From: Allobosea caraganae
GTDB taxonomy: Bacteria; Pseudomonadota; Alphaproteobacteria; Rhizobiales; Beijerinckiaceae
Length of the DNA stretch: 64,000 bases
Direction: 5' to 3'
NCBI RefSeq assembly: GCF_003351345.1
Contig: NZ_QQTO01000034.1
Location: 124,001 to 188,000 of the forward strand
Part shown: positions 54,058-62,029 of the stretch, one piece after another
How the letters are laid out: each line of letters starts with the position of its first letter
Numbering within the stretch: position 1 is the first letter of the stretch
Made by a program: the position numbers and the translations under genes
Notes under the pieces: generated by a model
The model's database searches: none
The model's input: only the letters and a program-made list of their open reading frames with translations
What the model was told of the DNA's origin: nothing

Positions 54058-54704
54058 GTCTCGCTTTGCCCCTTGTAGCGCGCGAGCCGCTCCTGGATGG
54101 CCTTCTCGCGCTGCATGCGGGCGAGCTCCTCGACCTCGGACGCGCCCGTCGCCGGCCGGCCGGAGACGCCGGTGACACGCTCGATGGTCCCGAGGGATTG
54201 CGCAAGTCGATTGTCGTTGCGCACCGAGGCGTTGGCACCCCGGCTGCCGTCTTCCGCACCCTTGCTGCGCTTGAGGGCGGCGAGGCGGGCGACGGCATCC
54301 TGCCGCGCCGAGTTGACCGCCTGGAGCGCCTTGCCGGCGTCCTCGATCTTGCTGACGGCCTCGCCGAGCGCCGTCTCCAGCGCCGAGCGCTGCGCCTCCA
54401 GGTCGATCTGCAGGCCGATCACCGGCTTGACCAGGTCCTCGCGCCCATTGGCGAGGCCGGCCTCGATCTTGCCGGCGAGATCCTCGATCTCGTCGTTGAT
54501 CTCGGCGATCTTGGCCTTGAGGCGATGCTCCTCGGCGCGCGCCCTGCCGGCGCCCGCCCGGGCGTCCTCGGCGACGGCGTCGATCTCGCGGATCGACTGC
54601 TCGACGGTGGCGATCGCATTGGCGCCTTCGAGCGCGTCGATGCTGCCATGGGCGACGCCGGCGATGACGCGCCCGATGCGGGACAGGATTCCTTCGGTGG
54701 CCAT
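54054..54704 (-). other. Likely internal start: separate 216-aa PspA/IM30 product
   Basis: AAGGAGACCATC precedes ATG 54704, a near-ideal ribosome site inside the longer frame. The product MATEGILSRIGRVIAG matches the expected N terminus of a stand-alone PspA. Either the upstream cistron has lost its stop codon, or both forms are made. Confidence 0.6.
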
Positions 54705-55157
54705 GATGGTCTCCTTCGGTTTGGCGGCTCCGGCAATGCCGACAAGGATGAGGGTTTCGTCGTCCCTGAGCACCAGCCTAGCCTCCGCGTGGTCGGGCCA
54801 GCCGGGCTCATAGCCGGTGACTGCGTAGGCGATGTGTCGGCGCCCATCGATGGTGGCGAGGCTGAGATGGGTCGGGCTCTTGATGGCGTAGAGCCGTCCG
54901 TCCAGGGGCAGGTCCGTGATTGGATTGCCACTGGTCCGGCCGGCATGGTCGCGCAGGCCGAGCGTGACCAGCCGCGCCGGCAGGCGGGTCCGCTCCCTGA
55001 TCGTGGCGTAGGCCTGCTCGTGCAGGGCGACGAGATTGGCGCTGGCGCCGCGGTCGCGCTCGATCTCGTCGAGGATGCCCATCATCACGGCGTAGTCCGC
55101 GAGCGTCTCGCGGATCGCCAGCATGTCGTCCGGGGAGGGCGACAGGGCGTAGCTCAT
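54054..55157 (-). CDS. PspA/IM30 family protein fused in frame to an N-terminal domain
   Basis: The frame from ATG 55157 reads 367 aa without a stop. Residues 1-151 form an unrecognised domain with ERTRLPARLVTLGLRDHAG and a beta-rich DGRLYAIKSPTHLSLATIDG part. Residues 152-367 are PspA-like: MATEGILSRIGRVIAGVAHG, then long helices such as LKAKIAEINDEIEDLAGKIE and NSARQDAVARLAALKRSKG. PspA family proteins bind and protect the inner membrane under stress. A strong AAGGAG six bases before codon 152 (ATG 54704) suggests PspA can also be made alone, so the operon may give two products. ATG 55157 sits about 24 bases after a promoter-like sequence. Confidence 0.7.
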   Translation of the reverse strand: MSYALSPSPDDMLAIRETLADYAVMMGILDEIERDRGASANLVALHEQAYATIRERTRLPARLVTLGLRDHAGRTSGNPITDLPLDGRLYAIKSPTHLSLATIDGRRHIAYAVTGYEPGWPDHAEARLVLRDDETLILVGIAGAAKPKETIMATEGILSRIGRVIAGVAHGSIDALEGANAIATVEQSIREIDAVAEDARAGAGRARAEEHRLKAKIAEINDEIEDLAGKIEAGLANGREDLVKPVIGLQIDLEAQRSALETALGEAVSKIEDAGKALQAVNSARQDAVARLAALKRSKGAEDGSRGANASVRNDNRLAQSLGTIERVTGVSGRPATGASEVEELARMQREKAIQERLARYKGQSET

Positions 55158-55187
55158 GGTTGATTGATAACGCGGAGCCATGCTCAA

Positions 55188-55216
55188 GATATAAAGCACG
55201 TCATTTGTGCTTTCAA
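55188..55216 (-). promoter_or_regulatory. Promoter with internal inverted repeat for the PspA-flotillin operon
   Basis: On the minus strand CTTGAAA and TATATC are 17 bases apart, fitting a vegetative or heat-shock-type (RpoH-like) promoter. The spacer contains AAGCAC-7-GTGCTT (55194-55212), an operator-like inverted repeat. The expected transcript starts near 55181 and reaches ATG 55157 in about 24 bases. The rest of the 337-base gap 55158-55494 shows no gene. Confidence 0.55.
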
Positions 55217-55449
55217 GAGGGGCCGCGTTCTCGCGCGCCTTGCCGGGATGGCCACGCGCGGCGAGGAATCGTCCGCACACGCCCGCTAGCCGGCTTTTCG
55301 CCACCTATAGGTTCACGTTCAGGATGTGGATGTCGGGGAGAATTCGGCCATTCGGGCTGGCCTCTGGGCCCCTACCGCCGCCTGATGGCGACGGGAATGC
55401 CGGGAATCGTCTGTGTGTCGAGATGTGTCGATAGAGAGATTCAGTGGCT

Positions 55450-55481
55450 CGGGAAGCGCGACGCCGCCGATCGGCTTCCCG
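55450..55481 (-). terminator. Hairpin downstream of the cold-shock gene
   Basis: CGGGAAGC at 55450-55457 pairs with GCTTCCCG at 55474-55481 around a 16-base loop, starting 14 bases after the cold-shock stop. There is no T-run, so a weak terminator or 3' protector is possible. Confidence 0.4.
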
Positions 55482-55494
55482 CGATAGGCTTGGG

Positions 55495-55704
55495 TCAGAC
55501 GGTCTTGAGATTGACCGCCGCAGACTTGCCGGTCTTGCGATCGGCTTCGAGATCGAAGCTGATCTTCTGGCCTTCGTTCAGGCCGCGCAGGCCCGAGCGC
55601 TCGACTGCGCTGATGTGAACGAAGATATCGCTCCCGCCAGCGTCAGGCGTGATGAAACCATAACCCTTGGTTTCGTTGAACCATTTCACGGTACCCGTGC
55701 TCAC
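55495..55704 (-). CDS. Cold-shock protein (CspA family)
   Basis: This 69-aa single cold-shock domain has the RNA-binding motifs KGYGFI and DIFVHI and starts MSTGTVKWFNETKGYG. It acts as an RNA chaperone. About 120 bases of untranslated leader lie between a promoter-like sequence (TTGAAC at 55849-55854, TATTAG at 55828-55833, spacer 15) and the start. A long leader is typical of temperature-regulated csp mRNAs. AAGGGAAGAG precedes the ATG. Confidence 0.93.
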   Translation of the reverse strand: MSTGTVKWFNETKGYGFITPDAGGSDIFVHISAVERSGLRGLNEGQKISFDLEADRKTGKSAAVNLKTV

Positions 55705-55921
55705 GTGCTCTTCCCTTCAGTCGCTATACGGATCGCCTCATGCCGATCCGTCAGCACTGTAGGGGGGAAGCTGCACGCGTGGCAATCTTGCGGCGCACCC
55801 ACAATCGCCTCGGTTACGCCGCTTTTTCTAATACTAAAGTCGTAATACGTTCAAAATTTGCCGCATCGGCCGCTTAGCCGGCCGTTTGAGGCGCGGCGCG
55901 CGCATAGCGTGCGGATGCCCC

Positions 55922-56677
55922 TCATGACCGCCCGCCATCGACCGAGAGCACCTGCCCGGTGATCCAGCCAGCCTGCTCGCTGAGGAAGAACAGGGTCGCG
56001 TTGGCGATGTCGTCGGGCGTGCCGAGCCGGCGGGTATGGATGCCCTCGACCAGCTTCTTCTGGCCCTCGGGACCGTAGCTCTCCCATTGCCGTTCGGTCG
56101 CCGGGTTCGAGCGCACGAAGCCGGGCGCGACCGAGTTGACGGTGATGCCCTTCGGCCCGAACTCCCAGGCGAGCTGCTTGGTCAGGCCGACCAGCGCGTG
56201 CTTGGCGCTCGAATAGGCCTGGATGCCGGTCAGGCTCGGGCGCAGCCCGGCTCCGGACGAGATCGTCACGATGCGGCCATAGCCGGCCTGCTTCATCACC
56301 GGCGCCGCCGCCTGCGCCAGGAAGAAGGCCGCATCGACATTGGCGGCGAAGATCACGCGCCAGTCGCTCTCGGATATCTCCTCGATCGAGCGGCCGACCT
56401 GGCCGCGCACGCCGCCGGCGGCATGGACGAGGATGTCGAGCTTGCCGCTCGCGGCGACGATCTCGGCAATCAGCTTCTGCGCCGCCTCGGGGCTGCCGAG
56501 ATCGGCGACATGGGCCTGCGCGCCGATCACCTTGGCAGTCGCTGCGACGCCCTCGGCATCGATATCGGCGAGGTGGACCTTCGCGCCGGACTGGGCCAGC
56601 GCCGTGGCGATGGCGCGGCCGATGCCCTGGGCGGCGCCGGTGACGAGGGCTACGCGGTTGTCGAAGCGGAGTTGCAT
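55922..56677 (-). CDS. SDR family oxidoreductase
   Basis: This 251-aa short-chain dehydrogenase has the NAD(P) loop VTGAAQGIGRAIA, the HAAGG segment, catalytic Ser in TISSGAG, and YSSAKHALVG with the active Tyr and Lys. DIDAEGVAATA after the second strand (acid at its end) suggests NAD preference. The C terminus has the common QVLSVDGGRS ending. It overlaps the ketopantoate reductase-like gene by 28 bases, so the two are co-transcribed. Substrate unknown. Confidence 0.9.
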   Translation of the reverse strand: MQLRFDNRVALVTGAAQGIGRAIATALAQSGAKVHLADIDAEGVAATAKVIGAQAHVADLGSPEAAQKLIAEIVAASGKLDILVHAAGGVRGQVGRSIEEISESDWRVIFAANVDAAFFLAQAAAPVMKQAGYGRIVTISSGAGLRPSLTGIQAYSSAKHALVGLTKQLAWEFGPKGITVNSVAPGFVRSNPATERQWESYGPEGQKKLVEGIHTRRLGTPDDIANATLFFLSEQAGWITGQVLSVDGGRS

Positions 56678-57693
56678 TGGTCGATCAGCACCTTCAGCGT
56701 CTCGAAGGAGAGCGGCCTCTTGCCGTCCTCCACCTCATGGATCAGTCCGACCAGCGTCTCGATCGCCGGCGTCGCGACGCCGGCCTCGCGCCCGAGCCTG
56801 GCGATGATGCCGATCTGCGGATCGACCTCCGTCTTGCGCTTGCGCACCGCGAGGTCGCGCCAGATGCCGGAATGGGTCTTGGCCGTCTTCGAGGTGTAGT
56901 CGGCAAGCCAGGCGATCGTCTCGATCTGCGGGTATTCCGGCTGGCCGGGCGCGAACACCATCGGGTCGAACTCGCCGAAGCCGAGCGATTTGACCCCGCG
57001 CGCTGCCGCGACCGCGCCGACCTCGCGGCCAAGCTCCAGCCAGACGCCGAGCCGCTGTGGATCGGAGAAGTTCGCCGACATCGAGTCGTCGGTCAGCGCC
57101 GTGCCGAACAGCATCGCGCCATAGGCGAGCTTGCCCCAGAGATAGCCCCAGATGTTGTCGGTCAGGACCGAGCCGGGCTCGAACATCAGCCCGAGCCGAT
57201 GCATCTCCAGGGCGCGGGAGGTCATCTGCCCGTCGAGCTCGCCGATCACCAGCGCGCCGCGATTGCCATAGAGGATCTCGCCAGGGCCGTGCCAGTCGGC
57301 GCCGAAATTGACGAAGCAGCCGATGGTGCGGGCCTCGCCGACGCGGCTGGAGATCGCGATCTCGTTGAGGCCGTTCTGCGCCGAGAAGACGAAGCCGTCC
57401 TCGGCGAGATGCGGCACCAGCGCGTCGAGCGCCGCTTCCGTCGCCTGCGCCTTCACCGCCAGGATGATGCGCTTGTACGTGCCGGTCAGCTCGGCCGGGG
57501 TCACGGCGGGAACGACCTGCGTGAACTCCTCGAGCGGTCCGGTGATCCTGAGGCCCGTGGTGCGGCAGGCCTCGACATGCTCGGGAACGACGTCGACGAG
57601 CAGGATCGGAATGCCGGAACGGGCCCAATAGGCGCCGAGCGTGCCGCCGATCGCGCCGGCTCCCCAGATGACGATCGGCTCGGGCGTGCTCAT
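56650..57693 (-). CDS. Ketopantoate reductase family protein
   Basis: This 347-aa protein has the Rossmann motif VIWGAGAIGGTLGAYWAR and follows the 2-dehydropantoate 2-reductase fold, with FSAQNGLNEIAISSRVG and an all-helical C-terminal domain with NIWGYLWGKLAYGAMLFGTA. The Lys in GKL matches the catalytic lysine of the family. It is longer than PanE (about 300 residues) and lies in a catabolic island, so a substrate other than ketopantoate is likely. Its ATG overlaps the stop of the asparaginase gene by one base. Confidence 0.82.
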   Translation of the reverse strand: MSTPEPIVIWGAGAIGGTLGAYWARSGIPILLVDVVPEHVEACRTTGLRITGPLEEFTQVVPAVTPAELTGTYKRIILAVKAQATEAALDALVPHLAEDGFVFSAQNGLNEIAISSRVGEARTIGCFVNFGADWHGPGEILYGNRGALVIGELDGQMTSRALEMHRLGLMFEPGSVLTDNIWGYLWGKLAYGAMLFGTALTDDSMSANFSDPQRLGVWLELGREVGAVAAARGVKSLGFGEFDPMVFAPGQPEYPQIETIAWLADYTSKTAKTHSGIWRDLAVRKRKTEVDPQIGIIARLGREAGVATPAIETLVGLIHEVEDGKRPLSFETLKVLIDQCNSASTTA

Positions 57694-58658
57694 CAGGCTG
57701 CTTCCACCTGTCCGGCGAGCTCGACCTCGCCATGGGTCGCCACATGGACGAAGCCATCAGGCGTGATCCAGCCGCGATACATGCCCTCGGAGTTGTAGGG
57801 GGCGACGATCGAGCCGTCGGCCCCGACTGCGACAAGGCCGGCGCCGATCTTGTGCGTGGTGAGCTCGGCGATCGCCTGGCGCGTCGCCTCTTCCAGGCTC
57901 AGGCCCTTATAGGCCATCAGCGACGCGATCTCGTGGCCGATGCAGTAGCGGATGAAGAACTCGCCCTTGCCGGTGCCGGAGACGGCGCAGCGCCCGTCGC
58001 GGGCATAGGTGCCGGCGCCGATGATCGGGCTGTCGCCGACGCGGCCGGGCGGCTTGTTGGTGTAGCCGCCGGTCGAGGTTGCGGCGGCGAGGTGGCCGTC
58101 CCTGTCGCGGGCGACGGCACCGACGGTGCCGTGCTTCTCGGCCTCGCTCGCCTCCGAGGCGCTGCCGACAAGCTCGCGGATCTTCATCGAGGACAGGTTC
58201 TTGCGGCGCCGGTCGGTCGAGAAATACTCGTTCTCGACCATGTCGAGACCCTCTGCCTCGGCGAAGGTGTCGCCGGCCGGGCCGGCAAGCAGCAGCGGGT
58301 CGCCCTGGCGCATCAGCGCCTTGGCGGCGCTGACCGGATTGCGGATGCGCTTGACGCAGCAGAGCGCGCCGGCCGCCAGGTTCGAGCCGTCCATGATCGA
58401 GGCGTCGAGCTCATGCTCGCCATCGGCATTGAAGGCGGCGCCGTGGCCGGCGTTGAAATGGGGGGAATCCTCCATCACCAGCACCGCGGCCTCGACCGCG
58501 TCGACGGCCGTGCCGCCCTTGCCGAGGACTGCCCAGCCGGCCTTGAGCGATAGGGCGAGATCGGCCTTGGCCTCGGCCCATTCGGCTTCGCTCATCTCGG
58601 CTTTGGGCAAAGTGCCGCAGCCGCCATGAATGGCCAGTGCGATCGGGTGCGTTGTCAT
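57693..58658 (-). CDS. Isoaspartyl peptidase/L-asparaginase (Ntn-hydrolase)
   Basis: This 321-aa enzyme has IHGGCGTLPKAEMSEAEW near the start and the autoprocessing site HGTVGAVARDRDG, where Thr178 becomes the N-terminal nucleophile after self-cleavage. STGGYTNKPPGRVGDSPIIGAGTYA matches the substrate pocket. It hydrolyses isoaspartyl dipeptides or asparagine in the cytoplasm. It heads the minus-strand trio with the ketopantoate reductase-like and SDR genes. The peptide-type ABC genes nearby fit uptake of its substrate. Confidence 0.92.
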   Translation of the reverse strand: MTTHPIALAIHGGCGTLPKAEMSEAEWAEAKADLALSLKAGWAVLGKGGTAVDAVEAAVLVMEDSPHFNAGHGAAFNADGEHELDASIMDGSNLAAGALCCVKRIRNPVSAAKALMRQGDPLLLAGPAGDTFAEAEGLDMVENEYFSTDRRRKNLSSMKIRELVGSASEASEAEKHGTVGAVARDRDGHLAAATSTGGYTNKPPGRVGDSPIIGAGTYARDGRCAVSGTGKGEFFIRYCIGHEIASLMAYKGLSLEEATRQAIAELTTHKIGAGLVAVGADGSIVAPYNSEGMYRGWITPDGFVHVATHGEVELAGQVEAA

Positions 58659-58855
58659 GGGGTCATCCTGACGCGTTTCGCTATCCCGCGCGGGGAGGTT
58701 CGAAACGGCGAAGTCGGGGAAATGAAGGCAAGCGGCGGCGCGTTTACCTCATCCCTCGCTTCGCAGTTAGTCTTCCCTTGCATGCCGGATACCCGGCCAG
58801 CGCGCTATGATCCGGCCCCGGAACGTGCCGAGGCCGGTTCTGACGCGGCCGAGCC

Positions 58856-60448
58856 TCACTTCTTGGCGGGCTTGATGTCCATCGCCAGCGTGTCCTCGTC
58901 GACGCGCGGGGCGATCGTCACCTTGTCCTTCTGCATCGCCCAGGCCGAACCGATCGCGACGATCGGCAGGCGCGGCCGGTCCTTGGCGACGATGGCGTTG
59001 ACCTCGGCCAGGAACTGGTTGCGCTTCGGCTCGTCCATCTCGATCGAGGCGTCCTCGATCAGCTTGTCGACGGTCGGGTTCTTGTAGCCCTGCAGGTTGA
59101 AGGCGCCGAGCTTCTTCTCCGGATCGAAGGAATGGACCAGCGAGGACAGCGTGTAGTTGGCTTCGCCGGTCAGCGTGCCCCAGCCCGACATCGACATCGA
59201 GTATTCGGAGCGGGCGCGGGTCGGGAAGTAGACGGCGCTCGGCTGGGCGTTGGCGGCGACGTCGAGGCCGATGCGCGCCAGCATCTGCGCGATCGAGGTG
59301 CCGACCTGGCGGTCGCCGGGCAGGCGGTCATTGGTGAAGGAGAAGGTGATCTTGAAGCCGTTCGGATAACCGGCCTCGGTCAGCAGCGCCTTGGCCTTGT
59401 TGAGGTCGGGCTTCAGCGGCGGCAGCGACTTGTTGAAGCCGGCGATGCTGTCGGTCACCAGCTGGTTCACCGGAGCGCCGAGCTCTTCCATGGCGATCTG
59501 GGCGAGCGCCGGCCGGTCGATCGCGAGGTCGATCGCCTCGCGCACCTTCACGTCCTGCAGCGGGTTCTTCGGCAGGGCCGAGCCGTCCTTGGCGCTGATC
59601 TGCGGGCTCTTGTCCCGCATGTCGAGCTCCATGTTGAAGACGTAGACCGTCTCGATCGAGACGACGGTCAGCTTCGGGTCGCGCTTCAGCGTCGGCACGT
59701 CGGAGGCCGGCGCGCGCACGATCAGGTCGACCTGGCCGGCCTTGAGCTGGGCGACGCGGGCGGCGTCGTTCGGCAGCTCCTTGCGGACGACCTTGGCCCA
59801 GGGCTCCTTCGGACCCCAGTAGCCGTCGAAGCGCTCGAGCACGAGCTGGTCCTTCGGCGTCCACGAGACGAACTTGTACGGGCCGGTGCCGATCGCGGCC
59901 TTGCCCGAGTTGAAGGCCTCGTTGGCCGTGTCCTTGGTCAGGCCGGCGGCGGCCTTGTGCGAGACGATGAACAGGCGGATGAAGTCGTTCGGCAGGTTCG
60001 GCGCCGGGCCGTCGGTGACGATGTGGACCGTCAGCGGGTCGATGATCTTCACCTCCTTGACGCGGCGCACGTAGATCGTCGTCGGGTTCGGGCCGGCCAC
60101 GGTCGGGATGCGCTCGATCGAGAACTTGACGTCCTCGGCGGTGAAGTCCGAGCCGTCATGGAACTTGACGCCGGAGCGCAGCTTGAACTCCCAGACGTTG
60201 GGCTCGATCGCCTTCCAGCTCGTGGCGAGGCGCGGCTCGATCTGCAGCTTGTCGCCGGACCAGGTCAGCGTGTCGAAGACGTGCTTCAGCGTCTCGGCAT
60301 GGGTGCCGGTCGCGGTGTAGTGCGGGTCGATCGATTCCGGGCCGGCGCGCACGCCGATCGTGAGGGTCTGGGCGATGGCGGCGCCGGAGACGCCGGCGCT
60401 GAGCACGGCCGCGAGGGCGAGCTTTCGGAAGGTCGGAGCGATGTTCAT
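58856..60448 (-). CDS. Peptide-type ABC transporter substrate-binding protein (family 5)
   Basis: This 530-aa protein has a signal peptide (MNIAPTFRKLALAAVLSAGV, cleaved near AIA) and the SBP_bac_5 core: VWEFKLRSGVKFHDGSDFTAEDVKFSIER, NEAFNSGKAAIGTGPYKFVSW and NPLQDVKVREAIDLAIDR. It binds a peptide or opine-like ligand in the periplasm. The matching permeases are at 62030 and 63035 on the other strand. GGGGAA precedes the start. No ATPase gene is seen in the window. Confidence 0.92.
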   Translation of the reverse strand: MNIAPTFRKLALAAVLSAGVSGAAIAQTLTIGVRAGPESIDPHYTATGTHAETLKHVFDTLTWSGDKLQIEPRLATSWKAIEPNVWEFKLRSGVKFHDGSDFTAEDVKFSIERIPTVAGPNPTTIYVRRVKEVKIIDPLTVHIVTDGPAPNLPNDFIRLFIVSHKAAAGLTKDTANEAFNSGKAAIGTGPYKFVSWTPKDQLVLERFDGYWGPKEPWAKVVRKELPNDAARVAQLKAGQVDLIVRAPASDVPTLKRDPKLTVVSIETVYVFNMELDMRDKSPQISAKDGSALPKNPLQDVKVREAIDLAIDRPALAQIAMEELGAPVNQLVTDSIAGFNKSLPPLKPDLNKAKALLTEAGYPNGFKITFSFTNDRLPGDRQVGTSIAQMLARIGLDVAANAQPSAVYFPTRARSEYSMSMSGWGTLTGEANYTLSSLVHSFDPEKKLGAFNLQGYKNPTVDKLIEDASIEMDEPKRNQFLAEVNAIVAKDRPRLPIVAIGSAWAMQKDKVTIAPRVDEDTLAMDIKPAKK

Positions 60449-60609
60449 GGCGGGTTCCCCTGAAGACTGAGATGGTCGTTTGGTCTGGATACAGGCGCGC
60501 CGGCTGGCAGCTTCTTCGCTCTGCTTTGCGGCGGCACGATAGGTGATCCGCGCCTGCCGTCCGTTCTCAATCGAGGCGGTTCAGCAGTAACATATCACCA
60601 TATTTGCAG

Positions 60610-60627
60610 CGGTCTTTGGAAAGACCG
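60610..60627. other. Perfect inverted repeat between the binding-protein and MarR genes
   Basis: CGGTCTTT and AAAGACCG flank GG. It lies 29 bases after the MarR stop in the minus-strand direction. It may end the MarR transcript or serve as an operator for the binding-protein gene. Confidence 0.5.
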
Positions 60628-60655
60628 TTCGGTTCCTCCGGGCTATGTCTGTGCG

Positions 60656-61192
60656 TTAGCCGTCGAGATCGGTGGGCCAGGTCGGCGAGGCGATGACGAG
60701 CTTGTCCATCAGCTCGCAGAGCGTGCGCTGCTCGGCCTCGGTGAGGGCGGCGAGCATGGCGCTCTGCTGATCGACCATGATCGGCAGGGTCTCGTCGAAG
60801 ATGGCGCGGCCGGCAGGGGTCAGGCGCAGCACGTAGCTGCGCAGGTCGTCCTGGTCGGTCTCGCGCTTGAGCAGGCGCCGCGTCAGCAGCTTCTGGATGG
60901 CGCGGCTGAGCGTGTTCTTGGGCAGGCCGGAGGAGGCGACGATGTTCTTGGCCGCCACGCCCTCCCGTAAGCCGACCGCATAGAGCGCGACGAACTCGGG
61001 CCGGACGAGGCCGTAGCGCGTCTCGATCCAGCGATAGACCGGGTCGTTGAAGCGGAAGGCGACGAAGTTGAGCCGGAAGGACAGCCAGCAGGCATTGTCC
61101 CACAGCTTGGTGATGGTGAGCGGGTCGAGATCGCGCAGCGCGGCCTCACGCTCGCGGTCCAGTCGCGACAGGGCGGTCGGGGCACGGCGCAT
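60656..61192 (-). CDS. MarR family transcriptional regulator
   Basis: This 178-aa regulator has a winged helix with LVRPEFVALYAVGLREGVAA, the recognition part NIVASSGLPKNTLSRAIQKLL and the wing DQDDLRSYVLRLTPAG. Flanking helices form the dimer. It diverges from the creatininase gene, with a 16-bp palindrome in between that is a likely binding site. It probably represses its own gene and the hydrolase/permease operon until the imported compound is present. Confidence 0.88.
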   Translation of the reverse strand: MRRAPTALSRLDREREAALRDLDPLTITKLWDNACWLSFRLNFVAFRFNDPVYRWIETRYGLVRPEFVALYAVGLREGVAAKNIVASSGLPKNTLSRAIQKLLTRRLLKRETDQDDLRSYVLRLTPAGRAIFDETLPIMVDQQSAMLAALTEAEQRTLCELMDKLVIASPTWPTDLDG

Positions 61193-61224
61193 GGTCTAGC
61201 TTCCCAGTCTGGCTCCACCGATTT

Positions 61225-61240
61225 AGTTCCAAATGGAACT
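61225..61240. promoter_or_regulatory. Palindromic operator, probable MarR site
   Basis: AGTTCCA-AA-TGGAACT is a perfect 7-bp-arm palindrome in the 92-base gap between the divergent marR and creatininase genes. Size and position match MarR operators. It also argues against the TTG at 61240 as a start for the hydrolase. Confidence 0.65.
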
Positions 61241-61284
61241 TGACGGGCTTCGGAGCGGGAGTCAAGGATGCAGCGTCGATCCTG

Positions 61285-62007
61285 ATGCTAGCAAGGAACG
61301 GGCCGTTGCGCGTCGCCGAAATGAACTGGATGCAGGTTGAGGAGCAGGCCAAGCGCGACGATCGCTGCGTGCTGCCGCTCGGCTGCGTCGAGCAACACGC
61401 CTATCTCAGCCTCGCGACCGACGCGATCCTGGCCGAGAAGGTCGCGAACGACGCGGCCGACCCGCTTGGGCTGCCGGTCTTCCCCGTGCTGGCCTATGGC
61501 ATGACGCCGAGCTTCGCCGCCTATCCCGGCACGGTCTCGATCCGGATGAGCACCTATGTCGCGCTGATCGAGGACATGCTGGAGGGCTTTTACCGCTCCG
61601 GCTTCCGCCGCATCGTGCTGGTCAATGGCCATGGCGGCAACAACCCGGTCATGACCTTCTGCACGGAATGGATGGGCAAGCGGACTGACGCCAGCGTCAA
61701 GCTGCACGACTGGTGGGCCGGCCCGCGCTTCCAGGCCGCGGTCAAGGCGGTCGATCCCGCCGCCTCGCACGCCTCCTGGATGGAGAACTTCCCCTGGACG
61801 CGGCTCGAGGGCGTCGCCATGCCCGACGAGGTCAAGCCGCCCTTCGACCGCCCGCTCTACCTCGCCTCGAACCCGGCGAAGAAGCGCGAGATCCTCGGCG
61901 ACGGCAATTTCTGGGGCCGCTACCAGCGCTCCGACAACGAGATGCTCAGCCTCTGGCAGGTCGGCGTCGAGGAGACGCGCGCCGTGATCGAGGAGGGCTG
62001 GCCGTGA
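61285..62007 (+). CDS. Creatininase family hydrolase
   Basis: I used ATG 61285 (240 aa). The metal site appears as LPLGCVEQHAYLSLATDAILAE (Glu, His and Asp ligands) and NGHGGNN, both hallmarks of creatininase/amidohydrolase-like enzymes that open cyclic or linear amides. The usual Gly after the first His is Ala here. The SHASWMENFPWTR segment fits the active-site loop. It is followed 22 bases later by the permeases, suggesting uptake and hydrolysis of the same small amide. The real substrate could differ from creatinine. Confidence 0.85.
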   Translation: MLARNGPLRVAEMNWMQVEEQAKRDDRCVLPLGCVEQHAYLSLATDAILAEKVANDAADPLGLPVFPVLAYGMTPSFAAYPGTVSIRMSTYVALIEDMLEGFYRSGFRRIVLVNGHGGNNPVMTFCTEWMGKRTDASVKLHDWWAGPRFQAAVKAVDPAASHASWMENFPWTRLEGVAMPDEVKPPFDRPLYLASNPAKKREILGDGNFWGRYQRSDNEMLSLWQVGVEETRAVIEEGWP

Positions 62008-62029
62008 TCGCGCGCCAGCGGCGCCTCAC

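Noticed and set aside
61240..61284. TTG start giving a longer creatininase-family protein
   Set aside because: It begins at the last base of the palindromic operator and lacks a ribosome site; the fold starts well with ATG 61285.
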